Positions 1 through 6,489 of a DNA stretch of 12,764 nt are shown piece by piece. Origin of the DNA: JBGPFS01 sp041483455 (GTDB lineage Bacteria > Chloroflexota > Limnocylindria > Limnocylindrales > CSP1-4); the NCBI GenBank assembly GCA_041483455.1, contig JBGPFS010000054.1, forward strand, positions 1-12,764, given 5' to 3'. The notes under the pieces are model-generated. The model worked only from the letters and a program-made list of their open reading frames with translations. It did not search any database and had not been told where the DNA came from. Both the position numbers and the translations under genes were made by a program. Positions within the stretch are counted from its first letter, which is position 1. Every line of letters begins with the position of its first letter.

Positions 1-678
1 GCCTACATGACCTTCGAGGAGGAGCTGCTCCGGCTCGTCTTCGACGACGATCTCGGGCCGATCGCCCGCGACTACGTGGGCCAGACCTTCAGCTGGGAGG
101 CGCTCATCGCGCTCCTCGCGAAGCCGAACGACCGGTTCTGGGACCGGACGGAGACGACCGACCGGGTCGAGACCGCTCGGGACATCCTGCCCGAGGCGCT
201 CGACGCCGCCGGCGCGCGGCTCCGGGAGGCGCTCGGGACCGAGACCGGTTGGGCCTGGGGCCGGCTCCATACCGCCACGTTCCGCGAGGCGACCCTGGGC
301 GAGAGCGGGATCGGTCCGCTCGAGTGGTACTTCGACCGCGGTCCGGTCGCCATCCCCGGGACCGCGGGGGCGGTCGACAACACCTACTACCAGTTCAGCC
401 GCGCGTATGCCGACCCCTACGACCCGACGGTCCCGCCGGAGACGAAGCTGACCCGGATGTTCGAGGTCACCAACCTGCCGAGCTACCGGCTCGACGTCGA
501 CCTGGGCGACCTCGACGGCGCACGGATCGTCCAGACCACGGGCCAGAGCGGCAACCCGTTCGACCGCCACTACGGCGACCTGGTCGACGCCTGGCGGCTC
601 GGTCGGCAGGTCCCGCTGCCGTTCAGCTCGACGGCCGTCGACGCGGCCTCGGTCGCGGTGTTGACGCTCACGCCCTGA
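1..678 (+). CDS. Penicillin acylase-family (S45, Ntn hydrolase) protein, C-terminal part, 5' truncated
   Basis: The frame is open from base 1 and ends at TGA 676-678, giving 225 residues. The gene starts upstream of the window, so the ATG at base 7 is not the start. Family members are made as one precursor, self-cleave before a catalytic Ser, and hydrolyse amide bonds in penicillins, N-acyl homoserine lactones or related acyl-amides. The catalytic residue is not in this part. What identifies it are beta-chain C-terminal signatures: W-A-W-G-R-L-H-T-A-T-F around residues 81-94, the G-A-V-D-N-T-Y segment, and near the end the S-G-N-P-F-D-R-H-Y motif followed by a stretch with P-L-P-F. The substrate cannot be told from this fragment. 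It is convergent with the suf operon. A cephalosporin acylase or a quorum-quenching acylase is equally possible. The family call is firm. Confidence 0.88.
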   Translation, partial: AYMTFEEELLRLVFDDDLGPIARDYVGQTFSWEALIALLAKPNDRFWDRTETTDRVETARDILPEALDAAGARLREALGTETGWAWGRLHTATFREATLGESGIGPLEWYFDRGPVAIPGTAGAVDNTYYQFSRAYADPYDPTVPPETKLTRMFEVTNLPSYRLDVDLGDLDGARIVQTTGQSGNPFDRHYGDLVDAWRLGRQVPLPFSSTAVDAASVAVLTLTP

Positions 679-701
679 GACCCCTCGCGACGGAGGCGCA
701 G

Positions 702-726
702 CCGCGGGGCACGGGAGCCCCCGCGG
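702..726. terminator. GC-rich hairpin between convergent genes
   Basis: Arms CCGCGGGG (702-709) and CCCCGCGG (719-726) pair perfectly around a 9-nt loop. Allowing one bulged C extends the stem to CCGCGGGGC. It sits in the 81-bp gap between the stops of two convergent genes, where a bidirectional terminator is expected. No T tract follows on either strand, so intrinsic termination is not proven. Confidence 0.4.
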
Positions 727-759
727 GGACCCATGGCCTCGGACGCGGAGACCGATCGG

Positions 760-1098
760 CTACGCGTTGACCTCGAGGGAGCCGTCCGGGACTTCGATGA
801 GCACGCGGCCGTCCTCGACGACCACCGGGTAGCGGGCGAGCGGCAGCTCGGCGGGTGGGTCGAGGGCCTCGCCGGAGGTGAGGTCGAAGCGCGACAGGTG
901 GAGGGCACAGGTGACGCCGTGCCCCGTCAGGAAGCCCTTGTCGAGCTCGAAGTACTCGTGGCTGCAGATCCCCTGGAACGCCCGCAGGTCCCCGTCCAGG
1001 TTGACGACGAGGACGGGCTCGACCCCGTCCGCCCAGGCCATCTTCATCGTGCCGGGCGGCACCTCGTCGAGGGCGAGGAGGTCGATCCGACGGGTCAA
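760..1098 (-). CDS. Rieske [2Fe-2S] ferredoxin-like protein, third gene of the suf operon
   Basis: A small soluble Rieske protein of 112 residues, the length of the stand-alone ferredoxin components of non-haem oxygenases. The [2Fe-2S] ligands are visible: C45-S-H47, then C64-A-L-H67, a CxH-x16-CxxH arrangement. Downstream are the usual R-F-D-L-x-S-G and a terminal V-V-V-E-D-G-R-V strand. It presumably carries electrons in the cytoplasm or is a client of the SUF machinery. Small Rieske genes next to sufD are known in other bacteria. The start is TTG at 1098, 19 bp after the sufD stop, with no visible Shine-Dalgarno. I see no ATG or GTG in the gap between the sufD stop and this TTG, and the next downstream ATG (codon 18) would remove the first strand of the fold. 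Translation is probably coupled to sufD. Identity is secure; the exact start is not. Confidence 0.9.
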   Translation of the reverse strand: MTRRIDLLALDEVPPGTMKMAWADGVEPVLVVNLDGDLRAFQGICSHEYFELDKGFLTGHGVTCALHLSRFDLTSGEALDPPAELPLARYPVVVEDGRVLIEVPDGSLEVNA

Positions 1099-1117
1099 CT
1101 GGGCACAGGCCGCGGGG

Positions 1118-2536
1118 TCAGGCGGCGGAGACTGCGCCGGCGGTCCCGGCGGCCCACTTCGCCTCGAGCAGCTCGCGCAGGCGGTCCTGCTCGGCCGCCA
1201 GCGGGACCCGAGCCACGACCGGCTCGAGGAAGCCGAGGACGATGAACTTGCGGGCCTCGTCGGGCGGGATGCCCCGGCTCTCGAGGTAGAACAGCTGGGT
1301 CTCGTCGATCGGTCCGACCGACGACGAGTGCGCGGCCCGGCGGCAGTCCGGCTGGTCGATCTCCAGGCTCGGGATCGCGACCGCTCGGGCGGCCTTCGAG
1401 AGGTTCATCCCGAACTCGCCGAGGAAGCTGTCCGTGCCGACCGCCGACTTCTCGATCGTGATCAGGCCCTTCATATAGCTTCGCGACGCGTCGAGCAGGG
1501 CGCCCTTCGAGAGGAGGTTGCCGGTCGTGTCCCGGCCCAGGTGCCGGGTGTACGAGGTGAGGTCGAACAGCTGATCGTCCGACCCGAACACGATCTCGAC
1601 CTGTTCGACCGAGCTGCGGTCGCCCTCCAGCCGGTTGTCGACTCGCGACCGGACGATCCGCGCTCCCAGCTGCGCCAGCGCCCAGCGGAGGGTCGCGCCT
1701 TCGGCGATGGCAGCCTGACGCTGCTGGAAGGCGATGGTGTTCGCGGCGAGGTCCTGGATGCCCGCGACGGCGAGCTCGGCGCCGCGCTCGAGGTGCACCT
1801 CGAGCGACCCGCTGAACAGGGCCTGGCGCCCGCCGGCGAGTCCGTCGGACGACGGCACGAGCTCCTCGACGACGGATGCCGACGCACCGGCTCCGAGCTC
1901 GACGATCGTCCGGGTGATCAGCGCCCGGTCGGGCGCGCCGGCCCGCCAGCGGAGGATGATCGGGCCGTCGACACGGACGCCCTCGGGGACCCGGAGCACG
2001 AGGCCCTGGTTCCAGCCCGCCCGGGTCAGCTGGGCGAGCCGATCGTCGAGGGGCAGCGTGCGGTCGTCGGCCAGGAGTCGGCGCGCGGCGGCCTCGTCGC
2101 GGGCGATGAAGCCCTCGAGCGTGTCGAGGACCACCCCGGCCGCCCGTGCCGCCTCGTCGAGGGCGAGCGTCTCGACCCGATCCTCCGACAGGTCGGCCAG
2201 GCCCGCCGCGCCGTCGGGGAGCGCCCTCGGCGCGGAGGCCTCGGGCGCGGCCGCCGGCGCCTCCCACGGCCGGACGGCTGCGAGGGCCGCGGCCCGCAGG
2301 TCGATGTAGGTCGTGTACAGGCGGTTCGCCTCGACCGGCAGCGTCCGCCAGCGCGCGAACGCCGCCCGGCGCTCGGCAGCCAGCCAGTCGGGTTCCTGCT
2401 CGGCCCACGACTCGACGAGCCGCTCGTCGAGCTCGAAGTCCAGCTCGGTCGGTCCGCGGCGCGCAGCGCGCGGCCGACCCGCCGACGCCGGACCCCCCCG
2501 GTCCGTCGACGCCGAGCCCTCGGTCTCGGCCGTCAT
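1118..2536 (-). CDS. sufD: Fe-S cluster assembly scaffold SufD
   Basis: A 472-residue SufD that partners SufB in the SufBC2D scaffold where [Fe-S] clusters are built. The C-terminal half carries the SufB/SufD beta-helix and its end signature: C398-R-R-A-A-H403, then V-G-P-I-D-E-T-Q-L-F-Y-L and a G-F-L-E-P segment. His403 corresponds to E. coli SufD His360, which with a SufB cysteine forms the assembly site. Residues 1-30 are a low-complexity Ala/Gly/Arg/Pro tail and the N-terminal helical domain is divergent, which is normal for SufD. The ATG at 2536 overlaps the sufB stop in an ATGA arrangement, so translation is coupled to sufB. The frame stays open further upstream, but only through sufB out of frame, so that extension is rejected. 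It is a close paralogue of the preceding sufB, and its gene order and weaker motif match mark it as SufD. Confidence 0.95.
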   Translation of the reverse strand: MTAETEGSASTDRGGPASAGRPRAARRGPTELDFELDERLVESWAEQEPDWLAAERRAAFARWRTLPVEANRLYTTYIDLRAAALAAVRPWEAPAAAPEASAPRALPDGAAGLADLSEDRVETLALDEAARAAGVVLDTLEGFIARDEAAARRLLADDRTLPLDDRLAQLTRAGWNQGLVLRVPEGVRVDGPIILRWRAGAPDRALITRTIVELGAGASASVVEELVPSSDGLAGGRQALFSGSLEVHLERGAELAVAGIQDLAANTIAFQQRQAAIAEGATLRWALAQLGARIVRSRVDNRLEGDRSSVEQVEIVFGSDDQLFDLTSYTRHLGRDTTGNLLSKGALLDASRSYMKGLITIEKSAVGTDSFLGEFGMNLSKAARAVAIPSLEIDQPDCRRAAHSSSVGPIDETQLFYLESRGIPPDEARKFIVLGFLEPVVARVPLAAEQDRLRELLEAKWAAGTAGAVSAA

Positions 2537-3936
2537 CCGAGCGACCCCTCCATCTCGAGCTTGACGAGCCGGTTGAACTCGATCGCGTACTCCATCGGGA
2601 GCTCCTTGGTGAAGACCTCGAGGAAGCCCTGGACGATCAGGTTCGTCGCCTCGTTCTCGGTGAGGCCGCGACTCATCAGGTAGAAGATCTGCTCGGCCGA
2701 GACCTTGCCGACGGTGGCCTCGTGGGTCATCGTCGTGTCGTCTTCCTGGATGTCGATGTAGGGGTAGGTGTCGCTCCGGCTGATGTCGTCGAGCATCAGC
2801 GCGTCGCAGCGGACCGACGCCACGACCCCGGTCGCGCCGGGCGAGACCTTGAGCTGGCCGCGGTAGGTCGCCCGGCCGCCGTCCTTCGAGACCGACTTGC
2901 TGACGATCCGGCTCCGGGTGTTCGGGGCGAGGTGGACGGCCTTGGCCCCGGTGTCCTGGTGCTGCCCGCGTCCGGCGACCGCGACCGAGATGATGTCGGC
3001 GGTGGCGCCCTCCCCGCGCAGGTAGATGGCCGGGTACTTCATCGTGAGCCGGGAGCCCGTGTTCGCGTCGATCCACTCGACCCTCGCGCGCTCATGGGCA
3101 TGGGCTCGCTTCGTGACCAGGTTGTAGACGTCGTTCGACCAGTTCTGGATCGTCGTGTAGCGGACCTTCGAGCCGGGCAGCGCGATGACCTCGACGACCG
3201 CCACGTGGAGCGCGTCGGTGGCGTAGATCGGGGCGGTGCAGCCCTCGATGTAGTGGACCTTCGCCCCTTCGTCGACGACGATCAGCGTCCGCTCGAACTG
3301 GCCGGTGTTCTCACCGTTGATCCTGAAGTAGGCCTGGAGCGGCAGCGGGACCTCGACCCCCTTCGGGACGTACACGAACGAGCCGCCCGACCAGACCGCG
3401 CTGTTCAGCGCGGCGAACTTGTTGTCCTCGGGCGGGACGACCGTGCCGAAGTACTGCCGGAAGATCTCCGGGTACTCGATCAGGGCCTGGTCCGTGCCCA
3501 TGAACACGACGCCGATCTTGGTCAGCTCCTCGCGGACGGAGTGGTAGACGACCTCGGAGTCGTACTGGGCGCCGACGCCGGCCAGGAACTTGCGCTCGGC
3601 CTCGGGGATGCCGAGCTTCTCGAAGGTCTGCTTGATCTTCTCCGGCACGTCGTCCCAGGACTTCTCCTCGCGCTCGGACGGCTTGCGGTAGTAGACGATC
3701 TTGTCGAAGTCGATCTTCGAGAGGTCGCCGCCCCACTCGGGCATCGGCCGACCGAGGAAGTGGTCGTAGGCGCGCAGCCGGAAGGCGAGCATCCACTCGG
3801 GCTCGTTCTTGAACCGGCTGATCTCGATGACCGTGTCGCGGCTCAGGCCGCGTTTCGTCTCGGCGAGGTAGACGATGTCGTCGTGGAAGGCGTATTCGTC
3901 GCGGCGGTCCTGGACGAGCTCGCGGGTGGAGGCCAT
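2533..3936 (-). CDS. sufB: Fe-S cluster assembly scaffold SufB
   Basis: A 467-residue SufB, the catalytic scaffold of the SUF system, which receives sulfur and assembles clusters with SufC and SufD in the cytoplasm. Strong markers: the N-terminal S-R-F-K-N-E-P-E-W-M segment (res 40-49), E-G-C233-T-A-P, matching the E. coli Cys254 sulfur-acceptor region, C377 in V-R-C-D-A (E. coli Cys405 region), and H405-E-A-T-V-G-K-V-S-A-E-Q. Length and motif order are typical. The ATG at 3936 has GGAG (3945-3942) five bases upstream. It is the first gene of sufB-sufD-Rieske and lies about 30 nt behind a promoter with an overlapping palindrome (separate entries), suggesting Fe-S- or oxidant-responsive control. 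No sufC ATPase gene adjoins it in this window. Identification is essentially certain. Confidence 0.98.
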   Translation of the reverse strand: MASTRELVQDRRDEYAFHDDIVYLAETKRGLSRDTVIEISRFKNEPEWMLAFRLRAYDHFLGRPMPEWGGDLSKIDFDKIVYYRKPSEREEKSWDDVPEKIKQTFEKLGIPEAERKFLAGVGAQYDSEVVYHSVREELTKIGVVFMGTDQALIEYPEIFRQYFGTVVPPEDNKFAALNSAVWSGGSFVYVPKGVEVPLPLQAYFRINGENTGQFERTLIVVDEGAKVHYIEGCTAPIYATDALHVAVVEVIALPGSKVRYTTIQNWSNDVYNLVTKRAHAHERARVEWIDANTGSRLTMKYPAIYLRGEGATADIISVAVAGRGQHQDTGAKAVHLAPNTRSRIVSKSVSKDGGRATYRGQLKVSPGATGVVASVRCDALMLDDISRSDTYPYIDIQEDDTTMTHEATVGKVSAEQIFYLMSRGLTENEATNLIVQGFLEVFTKELPMEYAIEFNRLVKLEMEGSLG

Positions 3937-3959
3937 CGGTGCTCCGGTTCGGATGCGGT

Positions 3960-3986
3960 TAATTCCGACTCATATTATCGGGATTA
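3960..3986. promoter_or_regulatory. Imperfect palindrome over the suf -10 element, IscR/Rrf2-like operator candidate
   Basis: Half-sites TAATTCCGA (3960-3968) and TCGGGATTA (3978-3986) are inverted copies matching at 8 of 9 positions across a 9-bp spacer. Read on the minus strand, the core is YYGAT-AATAT-GAGTCRR. The distance from the first GA to the last TC equals that in the E. coli IscR type 1 site (GACT-N5-AGTC core), and the right half keeps AGTCGG. The site covers the -10 and the expected start, the right place for a repressor. No Rrf2 or SufR gene is in the window, so the regulator is inferred. Confidence 0.55.
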
Positions 3987-4003
3987 GCGTGCCATCCCGT
4001 CAA
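3974..4003 (-). promoter_or_regulatory. Sigma-70-like promoter of the suf operon
   Basis: On the minus strand, -35 TTGACG (4003-3998), an 18-bp spacer and -10 GATAAT (3979-3974). This is the most AT-rich spot in the neighbourhood and the best promoter match in the window. The start would fall near 3967, leaving a leader of about 30 nt before the sufB ATG. It lies 35 bp past the stop of the preceding minus-strand small gene, so suf has its own promoter. Confidence 0.65.
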
Positions 4004-4037
4004 CCGTCGCCTGGCAGTCGAGCGGCAATGGCACCGT

Positions 4038-4257
4038 TCAGAAGGACCAGCGGGTCTGACTGAACGACTCTCCCTTGCCGAAGCCGAACACCTTCGTCGG
4101 GCGGACCTCGAACAGGGGGAACGATCGCGAGCGCCTCCTTGCCGGTGACGGCGAAGGCGGCGAGCGCGACCTGGAGCAGGAACAGGGCAGCGAGGAAGCC
4201 GCGCGCTCGAGCGACGGGACCGACGCGCGCCCGAACCGCCGCGGATGCGGCGCCCAC
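4038..4257 (-). pseudogene. Small membrane-anchored hypothetical protein, apparently frameshifted
   Basis: From GTG at 4257, 46 codons encode an N-terminal basic stretch and a hydrophobic segment (res about 20-38, F-L-A-A-L-F-L-L-Q-V). The frame then meets a run of five G on the plus strand (4115-4119). Read without interruption it continues to 4000, but only about half of those 39 codons end in G or C. Dropping one base of the run gives 26 codons, 24 ending in G or C, with a protein-like tail containing F-E-V-R-P-T-K-V-F-G-F-G-K and ending S-Q-T-R-W-S-F at TGA 4038. I conclude the intended product is about 72 residues and that one extra base is a sequencing or assembly error or a real inactivating indel. 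Function unknown. It follows the 228-residue gene by 21 bp, probably in the same operon. No similarity is recognised. Confidence 0.5.
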
Positions 4258-4278
4258 TCTGGCACGGACCCCCGAGGA

Positions 4279-4965
4279 TCAGCCGACGGGAGCGGGCTTC
4301 CCGTTCCGGCCGGCCTCGGCAGGGACGGGCTCGACGGGGAGCGTCTCCTCGATCGCCGACGGCGAGGCGGTCTCCGGTGGCGCGTCGATCGCCGAAGGCG
4401 AAGCCACAAACGGGCCCGCCCCCGCGCCGACGATCGGGATCCCGACGACCGGGGCGAGGCCATCGAGCGGAGCCGGGGTCTCGGCGGCCTCGAGATCGAT
4501 CGCGACATGGTCCCGGGCCGCTCCCCCGCCCCAGCGCGTCGCGACGGCGTCGCGCACGCGCGAGCGAGCGGCGCTCAGCCTCGCCCGGACCGACGGGGAC
4601 GCGATCAGCGTGGCCAGCAGGGTGGCGAGCAGAGCCAGGCCGACCGAGATCCCGATGAGGACCAGCTGGCGGGCGATCCCGCGGCTCTCGGGCTCGAACC
4701 TCGGAGCCGGCGTCCAGCGGATCGGAATGGACCCGACGGCCCGACGGTACCGGCTGCGGCCACGTGCAGGCCGGCGCGCCCACGGGAGATGACCGCCGCG
4801 CGCTCGGTCGGACCGCCGGACGGCCCCGGTCCGGGCTTCATCGGCCAGGCGCCCACCGCGTGCGATGAATCCTTTACGGATCGCCGTCGCCCGGTCTGCC
4901 ACACGAAGCTGCGCGACGTCTCGCCCGAGATCCTGCCCGAGATCCCGCCATTCGATCCGCGCCAT
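4279..4965 (-). CDS. Hypothetical single-TM protein, 228 residues
   Basis: The start is well fixed: AAAGGAGG lies five bases before ATG 4965, the best Shine-Dalgarno in the window, so longer upstream readings are not needed. I do not recognise a family. Visible parts: a strongly basic N-terminal region (res 1-105, many Arg), one clear hydrophobic helix (about res 111-133, L-V-L-I-G-I-S-V-G-L-A-L-L), a basic amphipathic stretch just after it, then an Ala/Pro/Glu-rich low-complexity tail. The tail holds a near-repeat A-S-P-S-A-I-D / A-S-P-S-A-I-E, also seen in DNA as two 18-bp copies at 4351-4368 and 4387-4404. It is probably a membrane-anchored protein whose topology cannot be decided, since both flanks of the helix are basic. 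It is divergent from the YcaQ-like gene, same strand as suf but with a separate suf promoter between. Confidence 0.6.
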   Translation of the reverse strand: MARIEWRDLGQDLGRDVAQLRVADRATAIRKGFIARGGRLADEARTGAVRRSDRARGGHLPWARRPARGRSRYRRAVGSIPIRWTPAPRFEPESRGIARQLVLIGISVGLALLATLLATLIASPSVRARLSAARSRVRDAVATRWGGGAARDHVAIDLEAAETPAPLDGLAPVVGIPIVGAGAGPFVASPSAIDAPPETASPSAIEETLPVEPVPAEAGRNGKPAPVG

Positions 4966-4981
4966 CGGATCCTCCTTTCGG

Positions 4982-5000
4982 GCCCCGGCTGTCCCGGGGC
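4982..5000. repeat. GC-rich inverted repeat in a divergent intergenic region
   Basis: GCCCCGG (4982-4988) and CCGGGGC (4994-5000) are perfect inverted copies around a 5-nt loop. They lie a few bases upstream of the ribosome binding site of the 228-residue gene. It could be a leader stem or an operator. In DNA this GC-rich a 7-bp arm can arise by chance. Confidence 0.3.
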
Positions 5001-5114
5001 GGCCATCGTTTCGGTCCGGCCAAGTCTGCTTCATCAGTGGGCTCGGTCGGTAGGGTCTCCCGGCCCGTTCGGCCAAGACCGGGGCCGTTCCCCCCATCGC
5101 CCATCATGCCCGGC

Positions 5115-5120
5115 TACCAT
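5115..5120 (+). promoter_or_regulatory. Possible -10 element giving a leaderless transcript
   Basis: TACCAT fits the TANNNT -10 consensus and ends 7 bases before the ATG at 5128, so transcription would begin at or next to the start codon. No Shine-Dalgarno is present before this ATG, which agrees with leaderless translation. No clear -35 is seen. Confidence 0.3.
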
Positions 5121-5127
5121 CCGCCGG

Positions 5128-6444
5128 ATGACCGCCCACCGCCGGATCGACGGCCCGACCGCCCGTCGCTTCGCCGTCCTCCGCCACCTCCTCGCTCCGC
5201 CCCGCTCGCTGCCCGCTGGGCCCGAAGGGGTGCTGGCCGCGGTGGAGCGCCTCGGCTCCCTCCAGTTCGACCCGCTCGAGGTGGCCGGCCGGAACCACGA
5301 CCTGGTCCTCCTGGCCCGCGTGGCGGACTACCGGCGCGACTGGACGGACGAGCTCCTGTACGGATCGCGCCGGCTCTATGAGACCTACAACAAGGGCCTG
5401 AGCCTGGTGCCCACCACCGAGCTGGCCGCCTACCGGGTGACCTGGGACCGGGCGCGCCGGAGGCACGACGGCGGGGCGTTCGACGAGCATGCGCCGCTCG
5501 TCGAGGAGCTCCTCGAGCGGATCCGGAGGGACGGGCCGCTCAGCTCGACCGACCTCGAAAGTCGGGCGGCGATCGACTGGTACTGGCGCCCGACCAACCC
5601 TGTCCGGGCGATCCTCGAAGCCCTCGCCGAGGCCGGCATCCTGGGCCTCCGGCGCCGGATCGGCAATCGGCGCGAGTACGACCTGGTCGAGCGCCTCTTC
5701 CCCGCCGAGGTCCTCGCGGAGCACCTGCCCGAGCGCGACCAGCTCCGCCACAAGCTCCTGTCGCGCTACCGTGCCCACGGACTCCTCGGCCGGTCCGGGA
5801 GCGCGGAGCTGTGGTACGGGACCGGACCCGCCGCGGCGCAGGCCGACCGAGCGGACGCCCCTACCCGCACGGGTCTACGGGCCGAGCTGGTCGAGTCGGG
5901 GGCCCTCGTCCCGGTCGAGGTGGCCGGCGTCCGGGGCGAGCGCTACCTCGTGGCGGAGGAGTCGGTGTTCCTTGACGCGGCGGAACGTGAGGTCGTCGCG
6001 GAGGGAGCGAGCGGTTCGGCGGCGGAGCCCTGGTGGGCCGGTCGTCCGGGCGGCGGCGCTCCGGGTACGGCCTTCCTGGCACCACTCGACCCGTTCGTCT
6101 GGGATCGCGACTACCTGCGCGCCCTCCATGGGTTCGACTACGTTTGGGAGGTCTATGTCCCGGCGAAGAAGCGGCGCTGGGGCTACTACGTCCTGCCGAT
6201 CCTGCACGGCGACCGGCTGGTGGGTCGGATCGAGCCTCGGATCGACCGGCCGGCCGGGCAGCTCCGGGTCCTCGGGCTGTGGTGGGAGGACGGCTTCGAT
6301 CCGCTCGCCGACCCCGGTTTCGTCCCGTCCTTCGTCGAGGCGCTCGAGGCACATCGCCGGTTCGGCGGCGTCCGCCGGGTCACCTTCCCGCGGACGCACG
6401 CCCACCGACCGTTCGTCGCCGCCGTCCGGGCGCGGCTCGGCTGA
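5128..6444 (+). CDS. YcaQ/AlkX-like winged-helix DNA glycosylase (HTH_42 family)
   Basis: A 438-residue protein of the winged-helix family that includes E. coli YcaQ (AlkX) and Streptomyces AlkZ, glycosylases that remove bulky alkylated purines and unhook interstrand crosslinks. The key segment is L-G-S-L-Q46-F-D48-P-L: the Q-phi-D motif of the YcaQ type rather than the Q-phi-Q of AlkZ. Family features follow in order: R-N-H-D-L-V-L, Y-N-K-G-L-S-L-V-P, a central winged-helix region ending in R-I-G-N-R-R-E-Y-D, and the C-terminal L-A-P-L-D-P-F-V-W-D-R-D and V-Y-V-P-A-K-K-R-R-W-G-Y-Y-V-L-P-I-L block. The length suits the family. ATG 5128 is chosen because homology starts at once; the frame is open far upstream but through non-coding and antisense DNA. 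No drug-biosynthesis genes adjoin, so a general repair role is likely. The glycosylase activity is inferred from motif alone. Confidence 0.85.
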   Translation: MTAHRRIDGPTARRFAVLRHLLAPPRSLPAGPEGVLAAVERLGSLQFDPLEVAGRNHDLVLLARVADYRRDWTDELLYGSRRLYETYNKGLSLVPTTELAAYRVTWDRARRRHDGGAFDEHAPLVEELLERIRRDGPLSSTDLESRAAIDWYWRPTNPVRAILEALAEAGILGLRRRIGNRREYDLVERLFPAEVLAEHLPERDQLRHKLLSRYRAHGLLGRSGSAELWYGTGPAAAQADRADAPTRTGLRAELVESGALVPVEVAGVRGERYLVAEESVFLDAAEREVVAEGASGSAAEPWWAGRPGGGAPGTAFLAPLDPFVWDRDYLRALHGFDYVWEVYVPAKKRRWGYYVLPILHGDRLVGRIEPRIDRPAGQLRVLGLWWEDGFDPLADPGFVPSFVEALEAHRRFGGVRRVTFPRTHAHRPFVAAVRARLG

Positions 6445-6456
6445 GGTCGCGGGCGA

Positions 6457-6471
6457 GCCGCTCCGGGCGGC
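6457..6471. terminator. Short hairpin between convergent genes
   Basis: GCCGC (6457-6461) and GCGGC (6467-6471) form a 5-bp stem with a 5-nt loop in the 45-bp gap between two converging stop codons. It is followed by the small palindrome CCCTCAAGGG. No T tract is present, so its role as a terminator is weakly supported. Confidence 0.25.
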
Positions 6472-6489
6472 CCTCAAGGGATCAGGGCG

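Noticed and set aside
878..2683. Long plus-strand open frame opposite sufD and its neighbours
   Set aside because: It is antisense to clear SufD and Rieske coding sequence. Its translation is Arg/Pro-rich with no motifs. Long antisense frames are expected in DNA with this GC content.
2537..3076. N-terminal extension of sufD into sufB
   Set aside because: The extension reads sufB out of frame, while ATG 2536 makes a normal ATGA overlap and SufD-like sequence starts after it.
2146..3987. Plus-strand open frame of about 613 codons opposite sufB
   Set aside because: SufB on the other strand has full-length conserved motifs; this frame is its shadow, rich in Asp/Val/Arg.
4000..4114. The uninterrupted 85-residue reading of the small gene
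   Set aside because: Codon third-position GC falls to about half after the G run, while the alternative frame restores it to 24 of 26; the unshifted tail looks non-coding.
4351..4404. Two 18-bp near-identical copies as a possible regulatory or mobile repeat
   Set aside because: They fall inside coding sequence, in frame, and simply encode the repeated A-S-P-S-A-I unit of a low-complexity tail.
4075..5127. Upstream extension of the YcaQ-like gene
   Set aside because: The extension runs antisense to the 228-residue gene, has no family similarity, and ATG 5128 starts directly at the conserved domain.
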